DNA of 64,000 bases from Heterohyrax brucei (taxonomy: Eukaryota > Chordata > Mammalia > Hyracoidea > Procaviidae): positions 44,256,501 through 44,320,500 of the forward strand of contig CM053164.1 in assembly GCA_028571685.1 (NCBI GenBank), written 5' to 3'. The translations under genes and the position numbers were made by a program. Under the pieces are notes generated by a model. That model saw nothing but the letters and a program-made list of their open reading frames with translations, did not search any database and was not told where the DNA came from. Below are positions 11,084-21,364 of the stretch, piece by piece (within the stretch, counting starts at the first letter, position 1; every line of letters begins with the position of its first letter).

Positions 11084-11794
11084 AAAAGTCATCTTAGCCT
11101 CTATGTAAAAATTGTATGTGTAGCTATTTCACTTTGAAATGTCATAGGGTTACTTAGTTTCAAAAAGAAAAAGGAAAAACACAAAGACATTTATGTAACA
11201 CTGAAAGAAAATACTTCTTAACAGAATGTAATGTTTAATTCTTTATTGTTTCCCTACTTAGTCTTATAGCTGGTTTAAAACTATGCAACAAACAATTCTT
11301 TGCACTATTCAAATTAAGGGATCACAGTATTTTTAGTCTTTTTCAGAGAAAAGAACAAGTAATTTAGATACAGAAAAGATATGATTGTCTCCCAACAGCT
11401 GCTAGATCTGATGTACCGTTGCAGTCACAAGGTAGGTATAATTCCATTTAATCTTTTCCCATGGTAAGAGATGCCTGCTTTTAACTCCCAACAAGATATG
11501 CTGTTTTTATCTACCCTTAATGCTTTGGACTTCAAAAGTATTAGGAAAAACCTCAATGAAAATCATTTGTCTATCTTTTGTTTCTGCTGTAATTAAAGCA
11601 ATGAACTAAGTTGTGAGTGAATTAATTTTAATACTCCTATAAGCCACATTACTAATAGCAATGACAGAAGTTCTGTGCAGTCTAGCAAGTGCTCACCTGT
11701 GACTTGGGCTGTTCAAACCCTGCCCACCCCCACCCCCGCCCCAAAACAGAAACTGAGGTCAAGCCACCTTTAGTTTCCTAGGTAATACTGCCAA
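11084..11794. other. No recognisable gene; C-rich run near the end
   Basis: Unassigned AT-rich sequence apart from the C-rich run at 11722-11742. Confidence 0.5.
11722..11742 (-). other. Possible G-quadruplex motif on the minus strand
   Basis: The plus strand reads cccacccccacccccgcccc, giving four G runs of at least three, separated by single bases, on the minus strand. Only sequence potential is shown. Confidence 0.6.
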
Positions 11795-11998
11795 AAACCA
11801 CTTGCCATGGAGTCAATTCTGACTCACGGCAACCCCATACATGTCAGAGTAGAACTGTGCTGCATCAATTTTTCCGTTGCTGATATTTTGGAAGCAGATC
11901 ACTATGCCTTTTTTCAGAAATGCTTTTGGGTGGACTTAAGCCTCCAACACTGTGTTAGCACCCAAGCACATTAACTGTTGGTATAAGCCAGGGATTCC
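11795..11998 (-). mobile_element. AfroSINE, long form, diverged
   Basis: Plus strand reads cacttgccatggagtcaattctgactcacggc..ttttggaagcagatcac..gggtggacttaagcctccaac..ccagggattcc, the long SINE variant in minus orientation. Confidence 0.8.
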
Positions 11999-12122
11999 TG
12001 AGACATCAGAGAAGGATATTACCTCTAAAAAAAAAGTTTCCCATTGCCCTAGGATTTACACTCTTGGTCTTTTTGATTGGTTTAACATTAATGGACACCT
12101 TTCAACTGCAACACTACACTAA

Positions 12123-12171
12123 AAAAAGTCTATTGCTGTTGAGTCAATTCCAAATCATAGCGACCCTATAC
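12123..12171 (-). repeat. AfroSINE tail fragment
   Basis: aaaaagtctattgctgttgag followed by tcaattccaaatcatagcgaccctat is the SINE 3' end in minus orientation. The SINE stops after the ccctat motif, so about 50 bp remain. Confidence 0.7.
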
Positions 12172-13944
12172 TAGATGTTACAAACTCAGAGAGAAGTAAT
12201 ACAGTCTGGGTCATCAAGGAGCTAAGCCTCAAGAATTCAAATAGTAGGAATATTGCATGGTATGTGCCGTGTTAGAGGCATGCAGCGTTTCCAATCTATT
12301 TAAGCCTAGATTTTTGAGACCAGTGGAAGGATTTGTCTAGGATTCATTCAGACTTTAAAATGCACATGATGCCAGTTGGTGATAATGGAATTCGTATTTC
12401 AGATAAGGTGTGTTCTAGCTCCACTGAATGCAGCTATGTTACTTCTATTGCACTGATGTCAGAATAAGTCAAGGGTCTTTTCCAGACTCTTCTTAATGTT
12501 TTCCTTGTAATATTAGCCATGACTCAAAGTCACACATCAACATTTTTCCAGGGGTATGGGGTGATGTGAAGTACTCTTTTTTTAGAGTGAAGTACCCTTT
12601 TGATGCCCCCTCATTTGGTGGATCATCATATCCAAGTCACTTGCTTGTCACAGATTCAAATCCTATAAAATGTACTTGTCATTGATCCTTTCGAAAAATA
12701 TACAATGAATCTGAGATGCACCCCTCTCTTCTACTTCAGAAGAGAGTCTTTAAAGTAGTTCTGTCTTGTGGTTTATTGGGTGGCTTCTTCGCCAAGGGAT
12801 GATAGTAATCCCAGCCACAGGCTCTTTGCGTCACCCAAGTCCATGAGGTTTGATCATTCAGGGAATCATGCTTTATTTATAGCTCCTCTGTCGGCCACTT
12901 ATAATTAAGGAGAGCTGACCTCCAGCTTGAGTTGTAAAATTAATGGGTTTGGTTTTGCTTAGCTTTTTTGAGAAAGTTTCAAGAAGAACCAAAGCAAAAT
13001 GAAACGAATAATAGATCAGTGAATTTCATCTGGGGTAGGGAAGGAGGAGTTTTTACTAACTACACAGGACTCACCCACCCCCACCTGTGTACATTGCAGC
13101 ATTTGAGAATCACTGCAGGAGGGAGGAGAAAGAGTACTGCAGGAGGCTAGAACTTGGACCCCAAGACTCTATTTACATTTCAGTCACCAACTCACCCACT
13201 CATCTGTGATCCTGGTTTACCGTGTAGTAAATTATGCTAATCCTCTCACCTGCATGTTTTGAATTTAAATAAATAAAAATTCCAAGTGATTTAAATTCTG
13301 AAGAATGAAGTATATAATAAAAATCTATCATGGAAAATAATATTTAGGCCACCAAATATTCCAGTTGAGAAAACAAACAGGAGGTTGATAAGTGATGCCT
13401 CTTCACTGGCGTGCAATTTGGATATGTTATCCAAACTCTTGAAGCAGTTCTTTTTTACCTGGATGAATGGTAGTGAGTCAAATAAAGAGGACCAAGCTTC
13501 TGAGAGCTTCCCACTATAACTTGCTCCTCTTTGTTTGACTATCTGACCTCACAGATTGATACAGTTCATAGTCAAGCCAGGAGCGGAATGAAGCATATTA
13601 CAAATTTACCATTTTTTGTTGTTGCTCATTTGTTTATTTAGGAATAAATAAGTAAAAGTGGCTTGTCTGAAGTTACCGTCTCCCCCCAACTAATGAGGGT
13701 GGCCAGACTGGGGCTACAGCAGAGAGCGACAAACCGGGGCTATTTAGCAGAATCTGGCCAGGAACCTGTTTTCTAACCAGAGCTAAAATAGTTTTTATAG
13801 TTTTTAAATGATTGTAGGAAAACAGAAGAAGATGATGATTATGAAGACAAATCTATAATAGGAACAGTGTAACCCCATAAATCCAAGTATGTTTACTATC
13901 TGGCTCTTTACTAAAAAAGTTTACTGATCCATGGACTATCCGAA
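12172..13944. other. No recognisable feature
   Basis: About 1.8 kb with no repeat or gene that I can name. An open frame near 12968-13150 has no known motif. Confidence 0.5.
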
Positions 13945-14055
13945 ATCAAACCCACTGCTGTAGAGTCAGTTTCAGTCCACAGTGACCTGTGAACTAGAGT
14001 ACCCATAACAGCTCTGTTGGGACCTTACAGGTTTCATAGGGTGGGTCCAGCCAGA
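13945..14055 (-). repeat. Decayed AfroSINE fragment
   Basis: aaatcaaacccactgctgtagagtc..cagtttcagtccacagtgacc resembles the SINE 3' end in minus orientation. The similarity fades after about 60 bp, though 'ttacaggtttcatagggtgggtcc' may continue the long variant. Confidence 0.5.
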
Positions 14056-15339
14056 GTCTTTCCCCTCACTCAATATCCACTCAGGAAATCATGTGAAATC
14101 TTTAACTGGTGTCCTTGAGAGGAGGAACTAAATGTAGGTGTGCCCTTAACAGAGGCCACCTTCTCCGAGCCAATCTGCCACAGGCTCTGTAAGTCCTGGT
14201 CCACTCTGTGCCCCGCAGAATAGGGCCAACTCACACACCACTCTCTATGGAGCTGTGTCTTGAGGCAGACTCACATTAACCCTAGCCCACAGAGGTTGTT
14301 GGTGCATGTTAGAATTCAAACCAATTTCATTTTAATAATAAATGCAACCAGCCAGCAGATGGACCCTCATGTCAGCAAATAAAGGAGTCTACTCCCTGCG
14401 GACAGGTAAGACATACAGGCGGCATGTTGTATGAGACAGCAGGAAATCTAAGTAAGGAGAGTTAGGTAGGGGGTTTATCAAAGGGATACACTTGCCACAG
14501 AGACTTGAGAGCTGAAGTCTTTGAATCAAGGCCCCTCGCCTGAACAGTGCTTGGGAGGGTGCTTCCAACTTTTAGTTTCGTAGGCTTGTGTGTTTCATGC
14601 TGCAGGCCGGCAGTACCTCTGCTCACCTCCTCTGTTCACCCAGACCTTCTCCAAACACATGGTGAATTTTCTACTTGTTAACTTAACAGTCACATTTCAG
14701 TGCTTGCTTTCCTGAGATTACCTCTAGGCCACACAGGCTGAATGATGGGCATTCCTGATTCTTCAGTAAATACTGTTATCTCTTGGTTTATGCCCTCAGT
14801 CAATTTACCACAATGTGTGTATGTGCAGCACATGCACATTTGTATGTGTGTGTGGTGTGTGTCTTACTTAATTCTCAGAAGACAACCTTATTTTTAAGTT
14901 TTTGGAGAACATTTTACTGTTACCCATCTCCTGCCAACAAGATATTTCTGAACTCTTTTGAAGGAAAATATTTAGTGTAAGTGTTTTTATCATACTTGGA
15001 AACTTAGCAACATGAATTCAAGACGTAAGTCATTTTTTCTGGTCTAATATTGTAACAACTTATGAAACTGGGTTAATAGTAACAAATATATAGTAAAAAT
15101 TGCATCTGAAACATCTGTTTTTTAAACACTCCTAAATAATACCCTCACACATAAACTCAAAACATATTTAAGATCTCTGATTTGTTTCCAAAGGAGATAG
15201 ATAAAAAATAGTTCACTGTAAAGGAAAGAAATAATCAGTTGGAAGCTTCAAAACATATTAGTATCAAATCAGAAACATCTTTCTCCAACTTTTTAGTTCT
15301 TTCCATTTTCTTCCTTCCTTCCTTGTGTCCTTACTTCCA
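14056..15339. other. No recognisable gene; short TG-rich and TTCC-rich patches
   Basis: Unassigned sequence with a TGTGTG-rich patch at about 14812-14862 and a short (ttcc)n run near 15310-15324. Confidence 0.5.
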
Positions 15340-16500
15340 TTCTCCCTCCACAAACATACACAGAAGAACACCTCCCTGTGTTAGATACAAATGACAAAGG
15401 AAATACAGCAGTGAAAATATAGATAAAAAGTTGCTGCTATAATGGAGCTTAAATTCTCTCGGGGAAGACAGATTATAAACAAACAAAGAAATGAAAATCA
15501 GTGATTGGTAAATGCTATACAGAGAATAAAACAGGTAATGGACAGTGATAGGCTTACTACTTTTGATGGGGCAGTGTACTGGCAAAGGTTTCCCAAAGAA
15601 ACAGAACTGACTTTAAAAAAAAAAAAAAAAAAAGCACACACACAATAAGACAAAACAAAAAAGAGAGAGGGAAAAGGAGATTTATTTTAAAGGGATGGTT
15701 CACACAGTTGTAGGGGCTAGCAAGTCCAAAATCTGTAGGTTAGGTGACAGTTGGAAACACCAACAGGCTTGTGTCCAAAATTGGCAAGCCAGGTGGCAGG
15801 ATGCAAACTCCAGTAGACTATGTTTAAGTCTTCAGGAAATATCCTTCTCCTTCAGGAAGCCTCAATTTTTGCTCTTAAGGCCTTTAATTGATTAGAGGAG
15901 GACCACCCACATTGTAGAGTGTAATCTGTTTTACCTAAGGTCAACTAATTTAAATCTCCATGCAAATACCTTTATAGCAACATCTAGACTAGTGTTTGAC
16001 CAAGCAACTGGGCACCATAGCTTAGGCAAATTTATACATAGAATTAATCATCTCAGGCTGAATGTCAGTGAAAATCTTTCTGAAGGGTGACATTTAAACT
16101 CAGACCTGAATGGAAAGAAGGATCCAGTCAAAGGAAAATGAGCACAAAGAACACTACAAGTAGATGCCTGTGAAAAAGACCCACAAGGATAAATGCGCTT
16201 GGTATACACAGGGAACAGAAAGAAACTAATGTGGTGGGAGGGTCGCATGGCGAAGAAGAACAAGGAGAGGAATGAGGCAGGCGGGGGCCAGACTGTGAAC
16301 AGCTCTACTAGGCGGGGCAAGGGTCTAACCATTGTTCGACGTGAGACAGAGATTTAATGGAGGGTTATGAGCAGGAAAGGGCTGTGGCCTGACTTAGAAT
16401 TGCTCTTACTGTCCCATGGAACATGGTTATAGAAGAACAAGAGAGGGAGGAAGGAAAAACAGGAGGGTTTGCTGTAAGCAGACTGCAAAGGCAGCAAATT
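15340..16500 (+). repeat. L2 LINE 3' region, split by an LTR
   Basis: The L2 order is preserved on both sides of the LTR at 15575-16055. Before it come 'tgttagatacaaatgacaaag..acagcagtgaa', 'ataatggagcttaaattctc' and 'agacagattataaacaaac'. After it come 'gaagggtgacatttaaactc', 'agacctgaatggaaag', 'agggaacagaaag', 'gtggcctgacttag'. It is ancient and non-coding. Confidence 0.75.
15575..16055 (+). mobile_element. Solo LTR, ERVL/MLT2-like, inside L2
   Basis: Starts tgtactggcaaaggtttccc and continues 'aagaaacagaactgac', 'ggctagcaagtccaaaatctgtagg', 'aggcctttaattgattagagg' and 'accacccacattgtagagtg', to end ..attaatcatctca. These blocks match the general layout of mammalian MLT2-type LTRs. A near 5-bp TSD is seen (ggcag at 15570-15574, ggctg at 16056-16060). 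Confidence 0.75.
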
Positions 16501-16551
16501 GTTTTTGTTTTTTTTTTTTTAACTTGGAAGTGCTTCATGAAAGGAAAAAAG

Positions 16552-16746
16552 ACTTCTAGTGGTACAGTGGTTAAGTACTTGACTGCTAACCCAGTGGTCA
16601 GGTATTCAAACCCAGCAGCTACTTGATGGGAAGTTGTGGCAATCACTTCTGCAAAGAGTGCAGCCTTGGGAACTTGACATGGTGGTCCTACTCTGTCCCA
16701 TAGGGTCACTAGGAGTTGTAATCAACCCAGTGGCAATAGGTTTGTC
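16552..16746 (+). mobile_element. AfroSINE, long form
   Basis: Plus orientation: ctagtggtacagtggttaag (A-box like), ctaacccagtggtcaggtattcaaa (B-box like), then a middle module (gtggcaatcacttctgcaaag) and the RTE-like tail ..catagggtcactaggagttg..aacccagtggcaat. Confidence 0.85.
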
Positions 16747-17275
16747 AGAGGAGGTAAAAATGTATCCTATGTAGTTAAAAAAATGACTTCAAAATAAATC
16801 TTCCACCAAGAGTATAGGATATAGAAGGTGTGCTGTAGCAAATAGTTTTGATAATTTCCTCATTTAGAAAGACTCTGAAAATTGTAATTGATTTACCCTG
16901 CTTTACTCCTCTGCTCCACTTAAAAAACATAACGAAAGAATATAGGCTTAACGTATGGTTTAGTCCAGTCTCCACAGTATAGTCTCTGTCTAGGTTCACT
17001 TAGGTGTCCTTATCAGATTTACCAGATTAAACTATGTACCTCATCAGACAAATGGCATTTGAGAAGAGAAAAAGAGCAAAGATGTTAAAAATTCATCACC
17101 ATGCCCTCAATATCTTAGGGGTCACAGATGTTTGTAGAAAACCAAGGCCTAGGTGAGTGGCTTTTTATGAATTGTGATATTAAGCTTCGTAAGCTTACTC
17201 TTTTAGAGGGATGGTAGTGTCAGAATTCTGGGTCTCAAAATGTGCTTTCCAGCTCAATGATTTCTATATGGCAAG
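16747..17275. other. No recognisable feature
   Basis: About 530 bp of unassigned sequence between a SINE and an LTR pair. Confidence 0.5.
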
Positions 17276-18234
17276 TGTCTTATACTGGGTTTTCTAGAGA
17301 AACAGAACCAGCGAAGTCTATGTAAATATAGAGGGAGAGACATTGAGATTTACCTCAAAGAAATGGCCCATGTGGTTCTAGAGTGTGAAAAGTTGCAGTT
17401 CTGTGTGTCAAGCATCAGACTGGAAACTTCTCCTGACTCACACAGCTGCAAGGACCAGCAGGTCAGACGACAGGCTGCTGCTTCACAGGCTGTGGAGACT
17501 GACGAACCCCACGTTCAGCAGGCAGTAGTGCAGGCTCAAGAATTGTCTTAGTAGGCTGGGATATCAAGAGAAGCAAAACCAGTAAAACATGTATATACAG
17601 AGAGAAATATTTATGTCCAGGAAATGTCTCACTTAATTTTTAGAGGTTGTAACGTCCTAAGTCAGTAGGGCAGAGAAAAGACTTCTGATTCATGAAGCTG
17701 GTAGAGCTTCAAAATCAGTAGGCTAGAAAGCACAGCTGTTGCTCACAGGTTGTGAAGACCAACAAATCTCAAAATCAGCAGGCAAGACCAGATAAGCTGC
17801 TAGCTCAAGTCCCAAGAACCAGAGGTCAGACAAGTAGGAGCCAGCTGCAACATCTGGAACAAGCAAAAGTCCTGGCAAGGAGAGCAAGAAGGACTAGGTG
17901 GTGGAGGGTGCAAAGACACAGGATGAGGGGTGTATCATGAACCCTACCCCTATGGATACCACTCACAGCACATCCCATTACAGGGATGATTGTGTAATCA
18001 AATCTCAACAGGAAAGTGGTTATAACATTATACAGTCTCTAAAACACTGAGAAGCATGACCCAACCAAGTTAACACACAATCTTAACTATCACAAGTTCC
18101 AAGAACTGAAGGTCAGATGATGATGAGCTGGATGCAGCCTCCGGAGCAAGCAAGAGTCAGAGAATTTTATCACAATGTCCATACACATTGGATGCAGGTC
18201 ACACCCACAAGGAAATTCAACCTCAACTATCACA
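17276..18234 (+). mobile_element. Outer ERVL-type LTR, split by a related LTR
   Basis: Blocks 17276-17543 and 18095-18234 form one LTR: tgtcttatactgggttttctagag.. to ..cctcaactatcaca. The break falls inside a ctcaagttccaagaac-like site that the inserted LTR also carries at about 17802-17822 in uninterrupted form. Flanking 5-mers are gcaag and ctaag, a possible TSD with mutation. Confidence 0.75.
17544..18094 (+). mobile_element. Inner ERVL-type LTR nested in the outer LTR
   Basis: Starts tgtcttagtaggctgggata and ends ..aatcttaactatcaca, about 551 bp with TG..CA ends. The 5-mers beside it are agaat and agttc. Rejoining the host without one 5-mer gives a site matching the intact paralogous site in the inner LTR, so the left 5-mer has probably mutated. 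Both LTRs share the 'gaggtcaga..agctg..ca..ctgga.caagcaa' section. Confidence 0.75.
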
Positions 18235-18769
18235 CTAAGGAAAATATAAACCAGACCTCAAAACATAGACTCTCTGGTTTGCACATTCAAAACCTCATTG
18301 TTCTCAGCTCACATGAGAGACAGCTGCCTCTGGGGGATTCACATTAATCAGAATTACAAGAGACTGATTAATAGAATACAATGCCATTTGCTCACTATCT
18401 GTGAGCGTCATAACTGCCAGGCTAAAGTTGATGTGTGAGGGTCAACACAAACTACCCAGAGAAAATTTATTTAAGAAACCAAATGAAAGTCAGAAAGTTG
18501 AACGTTAAATATGAAAGCTGAACAAATCAAATTGGGTATTTTGAGGGACTATTTTCATTAAGCAGTGGTAGCCTGATCCAGCAGTTTTTTACTACAAGAA
18601 CACACAGTCCCAGCTGGGTAGATGACCTACTAGGTAGATAGGACAGGTCAGTATGAAAAACTCTGACAAATTCTTACTCCTAGCTTTCTCACTTTTTCTA
18701 GGTCTGCAATAGTCTCCTAAAAGTGCCACCTACATTAGATTTGCCTTGGGTATTTATCCACAATGCATT
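18235..18769. other. No recognisable feature
   Basis: About 530 bp of unassigned sequence. Its first 120 bp (aacctcattgttctcagctc..) might still be LTR-derived. Confidence 0.4.
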
Positions 18770-18850
18770 TTTCTAGGCACCACCCCAGACTTCTTAATCA
18801 GAATCCCTACTCCTAGGCCTGGAAATCTGGATTTTACTGTAACAAACACT
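18770..18850 (+). repeat. MER5A-like (hAT-Charlie) fragment
   Basis: caccccagacttcttaatcagaatccctactcctaggcctggaaatctggattttactgtaacaa follows the order of the MER5A terminal region (ccccagac..tgaatcagaatct..ggcc..aatctg.gttttaacaa). Confidence 0.6.
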
Positions 18851-18861
18851 AGAGTTTTAAA

Positions 18862-19022
18862 ATTACTGATAGCTATATAACCTTTAGGCAAGACACTTAG
18901 CATCTCCAAGCTTCGGTGTCTTTGGCTATAAAACAAAGATAATAATAGTTCCAGTGTTAACGGGTTGAAGATGAAACGAGTCAAAACATGTAAAGCTCTT
19001 GGAGCAATGGTTCCTAGAAACA
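18862..19022 (+). repeat. MIR SINE
   Basis: Ordered MIR signals: 'tataacctttaggcaagacacttagcatctcc', 'cttcggtgtctt..ctataaaacaaagataataatag' and 'gatgaaacgagtcaaaacatgtaaagctcttggagcaatgg'. Confidence 0.75.
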
Positions 19023-19205
19023 CTCCAAATATATGTTTCCCATTACTATTATGATCATGGTCATCATCATCATCATCAGTATTCAGCCTATCACATTTCT
19101 GTTTACTAATGGATTTGTTTCTTTAAATAAGCAAAGCCAAGTTGATTGTTTACTGCAGTGAGAGAGACCACTCCCTTGGCAGATTCTTAGTAGCATCTCC
19201 TAGGT

Positions 19206-19250
19206 TTGTGTGTGTGTATGTGTGTGTGTGCGCACACATGCATGCGCACG
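19206..19250. repeat. (TG)n/(CA)n-rich tract
   Basis: An imperfect tgtgtgtgtatgtgtgtgtgtg run followed by cgcacacatgcatgcgcacg, alternating purine-pyrimidine throughout, so it has Z-DNA potential. Confidence 0.85.
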
Positions 19251-19254
19251 GGCA

Positions 19255-19690
19255 CACGAGACCACACTTTTTGTGAAAGTTTACAGTTCTAGTTAATTTC
19301 TCTTATAAAATTTTATAAATACATTATTGTGTGATCCTAGTTGCTATTTCTATAATATGACAGCACACTCCCCCTTTTCACACCTGATTTTGTGTGTCCA
19401 TCCACCCAGCTCCTATTCCTTTCTGCCTTCTCATTTCACTTCTGGACAGGAGCTACCCATTTAGTCTGTTTTATCTACTTGAACCAAGAAGCACACTCAT
19501 CAGGGGTATCATTTTATGTCTTACAGTCTACTCATCTTTGTTTCAAGAGCTGGTTTCAGGGATGGTTTTAGTTCTGGGTTAACAGAGAGTCTGGGGACTA
19601 TGTCTTTTGGGGTTCCTGCAATCTCACTCAGAAAATTAAGTCTGCGCTTTTTACATGAGTTTGAGTTCTGGCCGAAACTTTTTTACTGAT
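19255..19690 (-). repeat. Probable L1 3'-UTR-like fragment
   Basis: The 'gtttacagttctagttaatttc', 'gtgtgatcctagttgct', 'gtgtccatccacccagctcc' and 'gaaccaagaagcacactc' style matches a dispersed sequence that I associate with LINE 3' ends in this clade. Its style resembles the reverse-oriented L1 3' UTR at 51830-52400, but I cannot align it with confidence. Confidence 0.4.
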
Positions 19691-21189
19691 GCTATTTCAA
19701 GGTTTCTGCTTCTTAAGGAAGGAAAATAGAATGTCTTAATCCATTTCAAAATCAAGAAATAGAATGGATTTATTTTTAAAGCTTACCTTGGGTCTCAGAA
19801 TTTAGCATCTTCTTTTCCTGTCTGGAAAGTTGAGCTGCATTGACTTTGGAGCTAAAATTTCTCTGTTGACACTTGCAGCACACCAACTTGTTTAACATCA
19901 ACTCTCAAAATAGTGTCACTTGTCATAAAATAACCTCATATTTACACCTTTTTTTAAAACATGAACAAAATGTAGTAATATTGTCCTGTCAGCTAATATT
20001 GGTGGCATGACAACATTTCTAATTAAATGAAGAGGAAATTCTTGGGAGTATCACATATCATGCTTTGTAACTTGTCAGAGCTTCTAAGCAGAACTTAGAA
20101 CACCACCATTCCTATCAATTCTCCCTTCAATTGAATACTTCAAAGTGGGTTATGAACATTAATTAAACTTCCAAACATCCCCGTACTGTGAGTAATTACA
20201 CTAATTATTCTGCATTTTAGATCAGCATGCTGAAGTAGGAAGAGGTAAAGTGGAATTAATTCCCCAAGTCAGGCTGATTCAGCAGCAAAACCATCCAGGG
20301 AACCTTTCATTATTGAGATCTGTACAGACTTCTTCCCACAGTTTCCCCAAACTCAAGTGTGACACTTAAAACTGAGTTAATGGAAAATGAATTCATTTTT
20401 ACAAAAACAAAAATTAGAAGTCTAATCTGGTACTAAGGTGTGCCTCAGCCAGAGGCCAAGAGGCATAACTATGTTATGGCAGGTAGGGTACACACCCCAG
20501 GCCCAGCTTGAAGAAAGGTACTAACATACAGCTTCTATTGGCCATTGCAGTTTCCATTGCCAGCTGTGAGAGATCATTCAGCAATTCAAAACTAATTGCC
20601 ATAGGTGCTATTTTCCATAGACAGGCCCCTGGCCAGACATTAACTGCATGTTCTTGCTGGTTCTGTCTGTTTCCCAGTGATCCATCTCTCACCTTCTAAA
20701 TATGCAGATTTTGCCCCTCCCTCTCATTTCTACTTCCCAGTAAACTAGGAGCCTACTCTGTCATTGGCCTGCAGTGAGGGAAATAGCTGGGTTACTGACG
20801 GTAAGTCTGACGTAGGTGACCTGGTCTGAGAGAATGTGACTACTAGACCCACCCGTGGCCTGTTTGTCTCCACTCCATTTCACTGTCTGTTGGTTTATAC
20901 TAAATATAGCCCCATTCTCCTTCACCAACAGCCAAGGTTTTCAACTATTTTTAGCTAGGCCCAGGGCTCTGAGCAATAAATCTGAATAGGTCACTGAGAT
21001 TCAGCTCTAGCTTACAAAAAAATAATCAATAACTTACATTAGTTTTGTTTTGTTACAGTTGATCATGTCTTTATTTTAGACTTTTTGGAAAACATGAGCG
21101 CATTCAGAAAACAGAACAAAATGAGGAAAATTAAAATTTCCTATAGAAACCTCACAAAAATTAACTATTTTGTACATCAAAGGATATCA
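19691..21189. other. Mostly unassigned; contains a hAT transposase remnant
   Basis: No repeat that I can name except the short coding remnant at 20508-20605. Confidence 0.5.
20508..20605 (+). pseudogene. hAT transposase C-terminal (dimerisation) remnant
   Basis: The plus-strand frame starting at 20508 reads IQLLLAIAVSIASCERSFSN and then SKLIAI. This matches the hAT C-terminal dimerisation block found across hAT transposases and their domesticated relatives: small hydrophobic run, S.AS.ERSFS, then a lysine/leucine stretch. hAT transposases act as oligomers to cut and paste DNA elements. Only about 28 residues are recognisable. The sequence loses similarity on both sides, and the rest of the transposase (zinc finger, RNase-H-like core) is not seen. 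It is either a relic of an old hAT element or, less likely, part of a host hAT-derived gene; no other exon is visible nearby. Confidence 0.5.
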
Positions 21190-21352
21190 GAACTAAAAAC
21201 CAAACCTGCTGCTTTTGATCCCATTCTGACTCATAACAATCCTACAGGACAGAGTAGAACTTCGCCATAGAGTTTCTGAGAAGCACCTGGTAGATTTGAA
21301 CTACTAGACCTTTCAGTTAGCACCCATAGCTCTTCACTACTATGCCACCAGC
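21190..21352 (-). mobile_element. AfroSINE, short form
   Basis: Plus strand reads aaaaccaaacctgctgcttttg..cattctgactcataac..ctacaggacagagtagaac..catagagtttc..ttcagttagcacccatagctc, the SINE in minus orientation. Confidence 0.9.
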
Positions 21353-21364
21353 ATAATCGGAAAT

